64,000 nucleotides of DNA from CAZMNY01 sp964567745 (GCA_964567745.1 CAZMNY010000002.1:1-64000), one strand, 5' to 3'; shown: positions 53,151 through 63,118, counted from the first letter of the stretch. Notes: generated from the sequence alone by a model not told the origin. Numbers and translations: made by a program.

Positions 53151-55547
53151 ATGAACAACTGTCTAAGCAATTCGTCTCATCGTCTAATGCACCGGCCTCT
53201 TGTCGCTTCGACTGTCATGCTGGCGATGACCGCCATTCTGAACTGCTCGTTGAATGCCCAAGAGGATCGGCGCGAGACCGACTACAAGAAAGTCATCGAG
53301 CGACTGGAAGACGCTGTGCGTTACGAAGTTGAGGCGAAAGACCTGCCCGCCTTTTCGATTTCACTGGCGGACGGAAAGCGTCTTGTCTGGGCCAAGGGAT
53401 TTGGGTTCCGAGACGCAGAGAAGAAAGAGCCCGCGACGGCCAGGACGGTTTATCGAGTCGGCTCGGTTTCGAAGCTGTTTACCGACATCGCGGTCATGCA
53501 ACTCGCCGAGCAGGACACAATCGACCTCGACGCGCCTGTGAAACAGTATCTAGCGACATTCGCGCCGAACAACGATACGGGAATTCCCATCACATTACGG
53601 CAGCTCATGTCTCACCGTTCCGGCTTGGTCCGCGAGCCGCCCGTGGGGCACTATTTTGATCCCGACGAGCCGACCCTGGACGCGACCGTCAAGAGCCTCA
53701 ACAAAACGTCGCTCGTCTATCGACCCAACTCACGCACTAAGTATTCGAACGCAGGCGTCTCGGTCGTCGGCGCCGTGCTCGCGAAGCAAACCAACGCCCC
53801 GTTTCACCAACGCATCAAGGACAAGATTCTCGATCCGCTTGAAATGACCGACAGTAGTTTCGAGATGACGGACGTGGTGAAGTCGCAGCTGGCCACTGCT
53901 TGGATGTGGACGTATGACGGTCGACGTTTCCAAGCCCCAACTTTCGCGCTCGGAACGGCGCCGGCCGGCAACCTCTATTCGAATGTGATCGATCTGTCGA
54001 AGTTCATGTCATGCTTATTCGACGATGGCCGTACGACCAATGGGCGATTGCTCAAGCCCAATACGCTTAGCCAGATGCTGACACCTAAGGTCGACGCGAA
54101 GGGCGAACCCTTGGGGTTTGGGCTGGGCTTCCACATTCAGGAGCTCGAAGGCCACAAGGTGATCGGCCACGGAGGCGCCGTCTATGGGTTTTCGACTCAA
54201 TTCGAAGCGTTGCCCGAGCGTAAGATCGGCATCGCGGCCGTCGCGGCGCTCGACGGTAGCAATGGCGTCGTGCGGCGACTGACCGACTACGGCCTGCGGC
54301 TGATGCTCGCCAAACAGGACGGTAAACCGCTGCCCATATATCCAACCACCGACTCCGTTCCGCCACGTCGCGCTGCCGAAATGACAGGCGACTACAGCGA
54401 CGGCCAACGAGTTGCCAGCGTTAACGAACTCAATGGACGCGTCTTCATGAGGCATGGCGTCGTCCGCAGCGAACTGCGAGCAGCCAGCAAGGACGGGTCG
54501 ATCATTTCGGACGACGTGATTCGTTATGGCGACAAAGCGAGCACTCGCCGCAATGGCTCTCTGTTGATCGGCAAGTCCCAGTATGCGCGCGTCAAGAACG
54601 AGCCGCCGGTCGCAACGCCGGCGCGTTGGAAGGGACTGATCGGCGAGTATGGCTGGGACCATAACACGCTCTACATTCTCGAGGATCACGGTCGCCTGAT
54701 CGCATTGATCGAATGGTTTTTCGCCTACCCTCTCACAGAGATCAACGAGAACGAATTTGCCTTTCCCGACTATGGCCTCTATCACGGGGAGAAGCTTTAC
54801 TTCAAGCGAGACAAGAATCGCAGCGCGACGCAAGTTGTCGCGGCGGAAGTCGTCTTTCAACGTCGTGAAGTCGGCACCCGAGATGGCGAGACGTTTCGCA
54901 TTGAGCCGGTCAAGCCAATCGATGATTTACGACAAGCCGCACTCGAGGCAACGCCTCCCACCGAAACGGGCGATATTCGTCCGGCCGATTTAGTCGACCT
55001 GACGTCCCTGTCGAAATCAATCAAACTCGATATTCGCTACGCGTCGACCAATAACTTCACCGGTGCGGTTTTCTACAAACAGCCCAAGGCCTTTATGCAG
55101 CGACCGGCGGCTGAGGCGCTTGTCCGTGTGCATCGGCGGCTCAAGAAGAGTGGCTTTGGACTGCTGATTCACGACGCCTATCGACCTTGGCACGTCACCA
55201 AGATGTTCTGGGATGCGACGCCAGCCGAAATGAAAGACTTCGTCGCCAACCCCGCCAACGGCTCTCGGCACAATCGCGGCTGCGCAGTCGATCTGACTCT
55301 GTACGACCTTGCGACCGGCAAACCGATTCAAATGGTCGCCGGCTACGACGAATTCTCCAACCGATCATTCCCACTCTATCCTGGCGGCACAACGCGACAA
55401 CGCTGGCACAGAGACTTTCTTCGCCGATCCATGGAGGCCGAAGGGTTCAGCGTCTACGAATATGAATGGTGGCATTTCGACTTCAAAGACTGGAAGAAGT
55501 ATCGCATCGGCAACCAGACGTTTGAAGAAATCCTCGAAGCAAGGTAG
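53151..55547 (+). CDS. serine hydrolase (beta-lactamase-like)-VanX dipeptidase fusion
   Basis: 798 residues with a signal peptide (VASTVMLAMTAILNCSLNAQ). Residues about 40-400 are a class C beta-lactamase/DD-peptidase fold: GSVSKLF (S-x-x-K), YSNAGVS (Y-x-N) and VIGHGGAVYGF (HGG, KTG-like). A linker domain of about 200 residues follows. Residues about 613-798 are a D-Ala-D-Ala dipeptidase (VanX/DdpX, M15): IHDAYRPWHV, SRHNRGCAVDLTL with the zinc SxHxxxxAxD signature and YEWWHFDFK with catalytic Glu and zinc His. It could trim peptidoglycan or its peptides in two steps, so the two activities fit one chain. Confidence 0.88.
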   Translation: MNNCLSNSSHRLMHRPLVASTVMLAMTAILNCSLNAQEDRRETDYKKVIERLEDAVRYEVEAKDLPAFSISLADGKRLVWAKGFGFRDAEKKEPATARTVYRVGSVSKLFTDIAVMQLAEQDTIDLDAPVKQYLATFAPNNDTGIPITLRQLMSHRSGLVREPPVGHYFDPDEPTLDATVKSLNKTSLVYRPNSRTKYSNAGVSVVGAVLAKQTNAPFHQRIKDKILDPLEMTDSSFEMTDVVKSQLATAWMWTYDGRRFQAPTFALGTAPAGNLYSNVIDLSKFMSCLFDDGRTTNGRLLKPNTLSQMLTPKVDAKGEPLGFGLGFHIQELEGHKVIGHGGAVYGFSTQFEALPERKIGIAAVAALDGSNGVVRRLTDYGLRLMLAKQDGKPLPIYPTTDSVPPRRAAEMTGDYSDGQRVASVNELNGRVFMRHGVVRSELRAASKDGSIISDDVIRYGDKASTRRNGSLLIGKSQYARVKNEPPVATPARWKGLIGEYGWDHNTLYILEDHGRLIALIEWFFAYPLTEINENEFAFPDYGLYHGEKLYFKRDKNRSATQVVAAEVVFQRREVGTRDGETFRIEPVKPIDDLRQAALEATPPTETGDIRPADLVDLTSLSKSIKLDIRYASTNNFTGAVFYKQPKAFMQRPAAEALVRVHRRLKKSGFGLLIHDAYRPWHVTKMFWDATPAEMKDFVANPANGSRHNRGCAVDLTLYDLATGKPIQMVAGYDEFSNRSFPLYPGGTTRQRWHRDFLRRSMEAEGFSVYEYEWWHFDFKDWKKYRIGNQTFEEILEAR

Positions 55548-55644
55548 CGAGCGACAACGCCAGGCCGATGGTTGGTAGCTACGTTCGCCAGAACGTGTGA
55601 ACCGGCAACCGACTTGGATCATGGCGAACGACAGCAAACGACTG

Positions 55645-56916
55645 CTATGGCTGGGCAGCTGGTTCGTTGCCTTCGTCTTTGCGGCTCGCATCCTCATCTA
55701 GACCGAGCAGACTCTTGATACGGTCCTGTTGTTCAGGCGTACTGGTCGCGTTTTCGTTAATTTGCCGTTCGAGAGGCCACTTGAACGACTCGATTAGATC
55801 GGGGCGCTGCTCAATAACTCGGAGCAGCTGGTCGAGCCGGCCGGACTCCTCAAACAATGGCGGTGCCCACGGCGTGAACAATCCAGAGTCGGCGAGTTTG
55901 TCGACGTAAACTTCTTGAACCCAGTCGTTGCGTTGGCTGTCGATGCTTTGCTCTACGACATCGAGAATATGAGGCAAACTTTCCCGGTACGCGGGGCGAG
56001 GGGGCGGATCCCAATGCGCCGGAAAGTCGCTCCGCTGGCGGCTCGACATGGTCTGCAGCGCCTCCTCGATCCGACCATTGACGAGGTTTCGCTCCACCTG
56101 CCGCCTCAATTGTTGTTCACCTTGAAAGGATGGAAGAACAAGGATCCAAATCGCGAGTGAGAAAACGCCGCCCGCCCAAGTCAGAGGCGATACTTTTCTT
56201 TCAAGCTCCACCGATGGCGCTAAGCGCCAATCTGGCCCCTTGCGCCCAAGTACTACCAACGAGCAAGTAAGCCAAATCGGAAAGCTAAGAATACAAAAGG
56301 CCCCTACCAACAAGCTGGTGACTTGAATAACCTCTTCGCTCTCCGTCAATCGAATGCCGCCCATGACGGAGACGACTGGTATAGGCGTGAGTGTCAGGAT
56401 GGCGAAGGTGACCGAGACCGCGAAGAGCATGACGAGCCCGATTGCCTGGGTCACCGGCGCGCCGAACACGACCGAGCCGATTCGAATCATCAACAGGACT
56501 CTCCAGGCGGCGACGATGCCGAGCAGGCAGAGGTTGAATTGCGTCGCGTCGCCAGCGGACATGTACTGTTCGACAGGAATCGCGTAGAGCCAGGCGAGCG
56601 GCGCGGTCATCCAGTAGAGGCCGAGGAAAGAACGATAACTCGCCAGGAACGATCGCAGCGGATCCGCCTCGGTCGATTTGCGCCAAAGGCAAAGCCAAAA
56701 CATCAAGAACAGAATGAAAGAGGTCGCGAGCGAGGCGACGAGCGGAATGAGAAGATGCCAGGGCTCGTGGAGCAGGTCTTCCCCGTCGTACTCGCGCGCG
56801 AATCCCGCGGATATCACGAATAAAAATCCGAGCCATACGGCGGAGCGACTCGTCGCGACTTCAAATATCGCTCGCCGCTCTCCAAATAGAAAACGGATGA
56901 TCGTTACAAAATTCAT
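55645..56916 (-). CDS. polytopic membrane protein with soluble C-terminus
   Basis: 423 residues of unknown function and last in a five-gene operon. About seven membrane segments run to residue 258 (LIPLVASLATSFILFLMFWL, IGLVMLFAVSVTFAILTLTP, AGGVFSLAIWILVLPSF). Then comes a soluble Arg/Glu-rich domain of about 160 residues (NLVNGRIEEALQTMSSRQRS, LDQLLRVIEQRPDLIESFKW) with an acidic end. The start overlaps the preceding stop by four bases (ATGA). Confidence 0.78.
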   Translation of the reverse strand: MNFVTIIRFLFGERRAIFEVATSRSAVWLGFLFVISAGFAREYDGEDLLHEPWHLLIPLVASLATSFILFLMFWLCLWRKSTEADPLRSFLASYRSFLGLYWMTAPLAWLYAIPVEQYMSAGDATQFNLCLLGIVAAWRVLLMIRIGSVVFGAPVTQAIGLVMLFAVSVTFAILTLTPIPVVSVMGGIRLTESEEVIQVTSLLVGAFCILSFPIWLTCSLVVLGRKGPDWRLAPSVELERKVSPLTWAGGVFSLAIWILVLPSFQGEQQLRRQVERNLVNGRIEEALQTMSSRQRSDFPAHWDPPPRPAYRESLPHILDVVEQSIDSQRNDWVQEVYVDKLADSGLFTPWAPPLFEESGRLDQLLRVIEQRPDLIESFKWPLERQINENATSTPEQQDRIKSLLGLDEDASRKDEGNEPAAQP

Positions 56917-58106
56917 GAACTACCCCAGCTAGGCAAGCAAACGAGTACGCCGGTGACAGCGACGATTGGCCCGACTGTTAATGCCGCAGTTGGCCCCACG
57001 CCGAAAGCTTGAAGAAACATGGCTACGACAGTCACAACTCCGCCGCAGACGACCAACACGGCACCTCGAGTTTGTCGCGGCGATCTCGCAGAAGTCGCAG
57101 GCAAACTGCGGGCTGTAAAGATGGCCAACATCCCGACAACGATCGAGTAACTGTGGGCAAGTCGGACAACGCGTCGGGCAAACTCGCCATACTCGCCCAA
57201 GAATTCGGGAGTCGGCAGCGGTCCGTCGAACGAGTAGCAGCCCATCACGGCGCCGGCACCCAAGGACGCGACGATCATCGTCCAACCCGCTCGTTCGAGC
57301 ACACAGCGCTGCCGCCATGCGATGACGAGTGCAATCGTGACACCGATCATCGTCGTGGTCGCTGGAATCATGGAGAGATATTTAAAATTGGTCCACAACA
57401 GACTGGCCAAAGTCAGCGCCGCCGGCATGCCGACCGCGCCGCACAGCATCAGGAACCCGCCCCAATCGGTAAGCTGCCGCCGCGGCTTCTGCTGATCGGC
57501 CAATTGTTGATAGAGAAGTGTCAAGACACAAAGAGCAATCGCAGCCACTCGGGCCAGGCGAAGCATGCGAAGTCGAAGCCCATCCGCCTCGCCCAGGTAG
57601 TCGGGCAGAAAGAGATCGGGTTGAGTGGTGGCGAGCGCGCTGAATAAGTCGAGCGACATGCCGAAGCAAACGACGAACAGCCCGAGTCGCAAATCGCGCG
57701 AATGCTCGCCACTCGGACCGACAAGCGCCAGCATCGCAAAGGCAGTCAGATTGAGCGCGCTGCCAACGACCACGGCAAGCAGCCAGGGATGCCAGAAGAT
57801 TCCTAACCCGTATCCCAGCGAATAGAGCACAGCGCCGACCGCGCTCAACCATTCCGCTAATCGGCCGACTTGACCGGAAAACGATTGCGACGCCAACACG
57901 TACGCCATGGCGAGTTGCAGGAACGCCATCGCCAGAGTAACCCCTTGAGCATGACGTACGATCGGTCTCAGGCTCTCGCGGTAAACCGTCGGATCGGTCT
58001 CGGAGATGATCCACGGGTCGATCGCAGCAGCGCCGACCAGCCCGGCGACCAAGAGTCCCCAACCCGTCAGACGGTTCAATTGCCCCGAATGTTTCAACGC
58101 GTTCAT
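56913..58106 (-). CDS. polytopic membrane protein, unknown
   Basis: 397 residues, about ten hydrophobic helices (GWGLLVAGLVGAAAIDPWII, GVTLAMAFLQLAMAYVLASQ, GAVLVVCGGVVTVVAMFLQA). A start at ATG 58106 is assumed. There are few charged residues in the helices and no motif I recognise. It lies 69 bases after the radical SAM gene and is coupled to the next gene by ATGA. Possibly a membrane partner of the radical SAM and SRPBCC products. Confidence 0.75.
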   Translation of the reverse strand: MNALKHSGQLNRLTGWGLLVAGLVGAAAIDPWIISETDPTVYRESLRPIVRHAQGVTLAMAFLQLAMAYVLASQSFSGQVGRLAEWLSAVGAVLYSLGYGLGIFWHPWLLAVVVGSALNLTAFAMLALVGPSGEHSRDLRLGLFVVCFGMSLDLFSALATTQPDLFLPDYLGEADGLRLRMLRLARVAAIALCVLTLLYQQLADQQKPRRQLTDWGGFLMLCGAVGMPAALTLASLLWTNFKYLSMIPATTTMIGVTIALVIAWRQRCVLERAGWTMIVASLGAGAVMGCYSFDGPLPTPEFLGEYGEFARRVVRLAHSYSIVVGMLAIFTARSLPATSARSPRQTRGAVLVVCGGVVTVVAMFLQAFGVGPTAALTVGPIVAVTGVLVCLPSWGSS

Positions 58107-58175
58107 GCCGTTCGCTCGATATCTCTGCTGCGCCGTTTGTGAATCGGAGATGAAACGCGGCCAACCGCGCGAACA

Positions 58176-59543
58176 TCAGTTTTGCTCCACGTCCAACTCA
58201 TCCTCAGCCGACCGACGCCGACCCTCGCGCTGCTTTTTCGAACGCAGGTACTTCTCGCCAAAGTTGTCTCTCCTCCAAGCGGTCGCGTCGTCGCAATAGA
58301 GCCGTTCGGCCAAATCATAGAAGCCGTTTCGCAACTCGCTAACCGACATGTGAGACGGCTGAAAATTCAAGTCGAACAGAGTGCAGCGTTCCCACGCGCC
58401 AGGGTAAAGCAATCTACCCTCGCGACCAAGACGATCGTAGAGGGGTGTTCCCGGGAACGGCGTGAGGTACGTAATCTGAATATCGTACAGCTCCGACTCC
58501 AACGCGAAGTCATAAACGGCGTCGAACACATCGGCGTCGTGCCCGTCCAGCCCGAGCACAAAACACCCGTTAACTCGCACACCATACGATTGAATCTTTC
58601 GAATCGCCTCGATGTATTTCGGCCAACGCTTGCGTTTCCAATCGCTCTTGAGCTCCAGTCCGCTCAAGCCAGTCGGCACTGGACTCTCGAAACCGATCAG
58701 AACCTGGGCGCATCCGCTGGCTCGCATCAAGCTGAGCAACTCGTCGTCCTCATAGATCGAAACGTCCGTTTCGGCGAACCATTTAACTTTGCGCGACTTG
58801 AGTTGCGAAAGTAACTCGAGCCAGAATTTTCGATGAACGAAAGCATTGTCATCTGCGAATTCGATAAACGGACGCGGCCAGATTTCGATGATTCGATCAA
58901 CTTCGGCCAAAACGTGCTCGACCGTCTTTTGCTTGTAACGTCGCGTCAACAAGATGGACGCGGCGCAGAATTCACAGCGAAGCGGACACCCGCGGCTCGT
59001 CTGCACCGTCAATCGGTTGTACTTCGAAATGTCGAGCAGTTCGAATGCCGGCATTGGCGCATCGGCTATCGCGAATTCACCGAGCTCAAAGGAACTGTAA
59101 CGACGCTGGAGACGCCCTGCCTGCGCGTCAACAAGCAGCGTGGGCCAGACCGTCTCGCCTTCACCGATCACAACAGAGTCACAATGCAAGCTCGCTTCAT
59201 CCGGAAGTGAGGTGACGTGCAAACCGCCCAGCACGACCGGCACGCCCTCGCTTCGAAACTGATCCGCAAGCTGATAGGCCTCGGGAATTTGCGCGCTGAA
59301 GCTGGAAATCAACACGATGTCCAGATCGGCGGGCATCTCGCTGGCTTCATCGAGCTCGTTGACCTCGATGTAACAGATCTCATGTTCGGGAGGAGTCATT
59401 CCCGCCAGAGTCAACAAACCGAGGCTAGGCAGCGAGGCGATCGTCTTGCTGCGTTCGACGAAACCGGGAAGTGTGAGCCCCCGCTCCAGCAGATGTTCAT
59501 CGCAACAGCGAATGCCGCTCATCGCGATCATGCCGATCTTCAT
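58176..59543 (-). CDS. B12-binding-type radical SAM protein
   Basis: 455 residues. Residues about 1-150 form the N-terminal cobalamin-binding-like alpha/beta domain (LDIVLISSFSAQIPEAYQLA, VPVVLGGLHVTSLPDEAS, VVIGEGE). RGCPLRCEFCAAS carries the C-x3-C-x2-C that binds the 4Fe-4S cluster and SAM. FIEFADDNAFVHRKFW and VLIGFESP are barrel strands of the family, and ITYLTPFPGTPLYDRL closes the core. Such enzymes methylate or rearrange unactivated carbons. The start ATG at 59543 follows the SRPBCC gene by 20 bases. Substrate unknown; neighbours suggest a membrane lipid or lipid-like molecule (inference). Confidence 0.88.
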   Translation of the reverse strand: MKIGMIAMSGIRCCDEHLLERGLTLPGFVERSKTIASLPSLGLLTLAGMTPPEHEICYIEVNELDEASEMPADLDIVLISSFSAQIPEAYQLADQFRSEGVPVVLGGLHVTSLPDEASLHCDSVVIGEGETVWPTLLVDAQAGRLQRRYSSFELGEFAIADAPMPAFELLDISKYNRLTVQTSRGCPLRCEFCAASILLTRRYKQKTVEHVLAEVDRIIEIWPRPFIEFADDNAFVHRKFWLELLSQLKSRKVKWFAETDVSIYEDDELLSLMRASGCAQVLIGFESPVPTGLSGLELKSDWKRKRWPKYIEAIRKIQSYGVRVNGCFVLGLDGHDADVFDAVYDFALESELYDIQITYLTPFPGTPLYDRLGREGRLLYPGAWERCTLFDLNFQPSHMSVSELRNGFYDLAERLYCDDATAWRRDNFGEKYLRSKKQREGRRRSAEDELDVEQN

Positions 59544-59563
59544 CTGTCTTCACCGGTTCGGTG

Positions 59564-60007
59564 TCATTGGTCGAGAATCGTCTTCAAGTTGTTCGCAATT
59601 TGTTCGGTTTCGGATTGCTTGGCGCTTTCGATCAAGGCATCGATCCCAACTTGCGACAACAGCGATTCCGGAACGTCAAATTCAACTCGAATGGTTAGCT
59701 GAGTTCCATCGCCAGCCGACTCGGCGCGGTAGGTGAACTTACTCGCAATCCCGCCCTCCGTCACAAACGAATAGCTGTAGCCAGGCACATATTCGGTGCA
59801 GTGGCCAACGCCTTCGAAATCGACGCCAAGCAACGTCCAAGTCCATCGCCAACTGGTTCCGACTTCACCCTCCTCCCTGTTTATATTCGCGACCGCGCTA
59901 AGCGACGGCAAATACAGGGTGCGATTATTGACGTCGGCAACGTAGTCAATAATCGCCTCTGGAGTGTTATGGACCTGAATGGAAACTTCTGCGGAGTTTC
60001 TAGACAT
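59564..60007 (-). CDS. SRPBCC-family (START-like) ligand-binding protein
   Basis: 147 residues. The pattern AEVSIQVHNTPEAIIDYVAD, NRTLYLPSLSAV, GTSWRWTWTLLGVDFEGVGH and GDGTQLTIRVEFDVPESLL is the polyketide-cyclase/START-like (SRPBCC) fold, a deep hydrophobic pocket for a lipid or ring-shaped ligand. The N-terminus overlaps the end of the upstream gene by eight bases, so it is translationally coupled to it. It precedes the radical SAM gene directly, and may hold that enzyme's substrate or product. Confidence 0.82.
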   Translation of the reverse strand: MSRNSAEVSIQVHNTPEAIIDYVADVNNRTLYLPSLSAVANINREEGEVGTSWRWTWTLLGVDFEGVGHCTEYVPGYSYSFVTEGGIASKFTYRAESAGDGTQLTIRVEFDVPESLLSQVGIDALIESAKQSETEQIANNLKTILDQ

Positions 60008-60575
60008 CTGACGTTCCCTTCTTGCTTAAGACAAATTTCACCTTTGGAATCGGTCCGGGAAACTGCTTGGCCAACCAGCGCGTAAGCAACGTGATCTTGC
60101 CGTGCACGTTGTCAGGCGGCAGCACGACAAACTGTAGCTTGGCGCCTATCCGGCGCGTTCGCAACACCGCAGATTCGCCTTTGATTTGAAACACGACCCG
60201 AGTGCGCGTTAATGACACGTTGTGCTGGAAATCATTTCGCAGAAATAGCCCCTTGCAGGCCGACTCGATTTGAGTCTGAAGGTCCGCCATCGCGATCCTC
60301 AACAGCCAGACCCGTTCAATTTGTCTCCGAGCTGCCAGGGCCACAACAGCGACGGCGAGCAAGCCAATATCGCCGACCCAATTTGAGGCAAAGTTCGACT
60401 CGGCAAATCCAGCTGACGCGATTACAACTCGCCCTGCGCACATCACGACGAGCAGCAGAACCATCAAGCGAATGAGGCGCAGAGAGCGCGCCTGGGATGC
60501 GAACAAGAACGGCACCGCATAGACCGACATGACGGTCGCTGTTACGCAGCATAATGTGACCCATTGATAAGCCAC
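60000..60575 (-). CDS. small membrane protein, first gene of the operon
   Basis: 191 residues. Three hydrophobic segments in the first 85 residues (VTLCCVTATVMSVYAVPFLF, LMVLLLVVMCAGRVVIASAG, IGLLAVAVVALAARRQI) are followed by a soluble domain of about 100 residues with VRF-like strands (TRTRVVFQIKGESAVLRTRR, KLQFVVLPPDNVHGKI). No family recognised. The end overlaps the SRPBCC gene start. A divergent DUF1549 gene lies 206 bases upstream. Confidence 0.72.
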   Translation of the reverse strand: MAYQWVTLCCVTATVMSVYAVPFLFASQARSLRLIRLMVLLLVVMCAGRVVIASAGFAESNFASNWVGDIGLLAVAVVALAARRQIERVWLLRIAMADLQTQIESACKGLFLRNDFQHNVSLTRTRVVFQIKGESAVLRTRRIGAKLQFVVLPPDNVHGKITLLTRWLAKQFPGPIPKVKFVLSKKGTSDV

Positions 60576-60781
60576 GACCTTCTAATCCCCTCAACTCAAA
60601 GGCAAGCTCAGCGCCGTTCGATTGCCATTCCGCATACCGGCATGAAAAACGAGCCGAATTTGATCGAGCCACCGGCGAGCCGAACAATTGGCCGGGACGC
60701 TTGCCGCTGCATTAAGCGTAGCCGATAATGGCGATCGGCGGAGCATGGCGCGCCGACTCTCACGCAACAAGAAAGGGCCCG

Positions 60782-63118
60782 ATGCGAGTTTCGCTTCTTG
60801 GAATGCCGTCCTGCCTCCTTCTCGCTCTCGTTCTCGTTGACGCGCGACTCTACGCGCAGACCGACCGCCATCCTGACAAGGACAAGAAACTAACATTCGA
60901 GCAAGACATCGCGCCGATCCTGAACCGTCACTGTTCTGGTTGCCACGGCGTCGAAAAACGTGAAGGCGGCTTTGATGTGCGACGGCGTTTTTCGATTGTG
61001 TCGGGAGGCGATAGCGGGCCGGCAATCGTTATCGGACGACCAGAAAAGAGCCTGCTGGTGGAGTTGCTTGAGGACGGCGCGATGCCGCCCGAGGAGAAAC
61101 CTCGGCTCAACAAACAAGAATTAACTTTACTGCGAGACTGGATCCAACATGGGGCCGCCCTGGCAGGAAAAGTCGAATTGCCCCTGCGGCCGTCCGCAGA
61201 CTCGGGCCGCTTCGACGTGACCGAGGGCCGTCAGCACTGGGCGTTTCAACGTGTCTCTAAAAACGATCCGCCAAGCATTATCGACCGAACCTGGCCGACG
61301 ACTCCGGTTGACACATTCGTGTTGGCCAAGTTGGAAGAACGCGGTTGGTGCCCGGCGGACGACGCCTCGCGACGCGTTCTTATTCGCCGTCTCTATTTTG
61401 ATCTAACAGGCTTGCCTCCTTCGCCTGCGGCAATTCGCGATTTCATCAACGACCCTTCGGTTGACGCCTACGAGCGGATTGTTGATCGGCTACTTGCTAG
61501 CCCGCAGTATGGCGAGCGCTGGGCGCAGCACTGGTTGGATGTCGTACGATTCGCCGAGACCGAGGGATTCGAATACGACCGACATCTGCCCGACGCTTGG
61601 CGATTTCGCGACTACGTTATCAACTCGCTCAACTCGGACAAACCGTTTGATCAATTCGCGCTCGAACAACTCGCCGGCGACGAGCTGACGCCGGCCAACC
61701 GTGACGCCCAGACGGCAGCCATCTTCCATCGGCTAGGAGCGGTTCGCCGCAACGCGGGAAACCCAGACATCGCGTTGAGCCGAAATGAAGTTTTGACCGA
61801 ACGGACGAACATCGTTGGCGAAGCATTCTTGGGCCTGACAATCGGCTGCGCTCGATGCCACAATCATAAACTCGAACCCATTTCTCAGCGGGACTACTAT
61901 CGCCTGCAGGCCTATTTCGCCGCCACGGCTGAAGACGATATCGCTCTGGCCTCGGAAACGCAGCAAAAGGAATGGTCCAAGCAATCCGACAAAATCAAGG
62001 CGACTCTCAAAGAACTCAAGGCGAAAGCCGCAAAGGCCGACGCCCAAGAACAAACCACATTGAAGAAGTCGATCGCCGATCTCGAATATTCGCTCCCGAA
62101 AAACCTTCCGACCATTCCCAGCATTCGCAACGACTTTGAAAAGCGAACGACGATCCACATTCTTCGAAGGGGTATTTGGGAGCACAAGGGTGCTGCCGTC
62201 GCACCGCGTCCGCTAAGCGTGCTCGTCTCCGAATCGATGAACGAGCTTCCCGCCGAGACGGAAACTCCGAGAACTCAACTTGCTCGCTGGCTTACTCACC
62301 CCGACAACCCGCTCACGGCGCGCGTCATTGTCAATCGAGTTTGGCAACATCACTTCGGAGTCGGGTTGGTGGAGACAGCGAACGATTTCGGAATTCACGG
62401 CGCGAAGCCTAGCCACCCGCAACTGCTCGATTGGCTGGCTCGCTCGCTGATGGAAAACGGCTGGCGACTCAAGCCGATTCATCGGTTGATTGTATCGAGC
62501 CGCACGTACCGCCAGGCGAGTTTGTCGTCACAAGCTCGCGAGGCCGCCAGCGACGATCCGAACAACCGGTTGCTTTGGCGATTCAGTCGCCGGCGGCTGT
62601 CAGCCGAGGAGATACGGGACCAGATGCTGACGGTTTCGGGCGCGATAAACTTGCAAGCCGCGGGGCCGAGCATAATGGTGCCGGTCGACGCCGAGCTCGT
62701 TGGCTTGCTCTACAAACCGACTCAGTGGCGAGTCCATAATGACGTTGCAGAACACGCTCGACGAACAATCTACTTGATCGCAAAACGCAATTTACGACTT
62801 TCATTCATGAAGGCGTTTGATGCGCCGGCCTTGCAGACAAGCTGTCCGGAGCGAGGCCATAGCACGCATGCTCCGCAGGCTCTCGAATTGCTCAACGGCG
62901 CATTTGCAAATGCGACAGCGGACTCGTTCGCGAGTCGATTGCAGCGCGAGTGCGGCGACAACTCAAAGGCAATCGTCGAGCGAGGCTATTGGCTCGCTTT
63001 GGGCCGGCGACCGTCGGAAACAGAGCGGCGACTTTCGATTGAGTTTGTCCGCGACCAGCCGTTGCGCGAATTCGCTTTGGCTCTGATCAATCTCAACGGG
63101 TTTGTCTATGTTCGATAA
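60782..63118 (+). CDS. secreted cytochrome-DUF1549-DUF1553 protein
   Basis: 778 residues from ATG 60782, just after AGAAAGGG; an upstream in-frame ATG at 60728 lacks this signal. A signal peptide ends near residue 26. The N-terminal cytochrome domain (PILNRHCSGCHGVEKREGGF) has one heme c motif at about 51-55. DUF1549 includes DTFVLAKLEERGWCPADDAS, WAQHWLDVVRFAETEGFEYD and the RCHNHKLEPI Cys/His cluster. A coiled coil near 405-450 separates DUF1553 (RVIVNRVWQHHFGVGLVETA, QLLDWLARSLMENGWRLKP). Role unknown; it is exported and paired with DUF1501. The stop overlaps the next gene by 11 bases. Confidence 0.92.
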   Translation: MRVSLLGMPSCLLLALVLVDARLYAQTDRHPDKDKKLTFEQDIAPILNRHCSGCHGVEKREGGFDVRRRFSIVSGGDSGPAIVIGRPEKSLLVELLEDGAMPPEEKPRLNKQELTLLRDWIQHGAALAGKVELPLRPSADSGRFDVTEGRQHWAFQRVSKNDPPSIIDRTWPTTPVDTFVLAKLEERGWCPADDASRRVLIRRLYFDLTGLPPSPAAIRDFINDPSVDAYERIVDRLLASPQYGERWAQHWLDVVRFAETEGFEYDRHLPDAWRFRDYVINSLNSDKPFDQFALEQLAGDELTPANRDAQTAAIFHRLGAVRRNAGNPDIALSRNEVLTERTNIVGEAFLGLTIGCARCHNHKLEPISQRDYYRLQAYFAATAEDDIALASETQQKEWSKQSDKIKATLKELKAKAAKADAQEQTTLKKSIADLEYSLPKNLPTIPSIRNDFEKRTTIHILRRGIWEHKGAAVAPRPLSVLVSESMNELPAETETPRTQLARWLTHPDNPLTARVIVNRVWQHHFGVGLVETANDFGIHGAKPSHPQLLDWLARSLMENGWRLKPIHRLIVSSRTYRQASLSSQAREAASDDPNNRLLWRFSRRRLSAEEIRDQMLTVSGAINLQAAGPSIMVPVDAELVGLLYKPTQWRVHNDVAEHARRTIYLIAKRNLRLSFMKAFDAPALQTSCPERGHSTHAPQALELLNGAFANATADSFASRLQRECGDNSKAIVERGYWLALGRRPSETERRLSIEFVRDQPLREFALALINLNGFVYVR

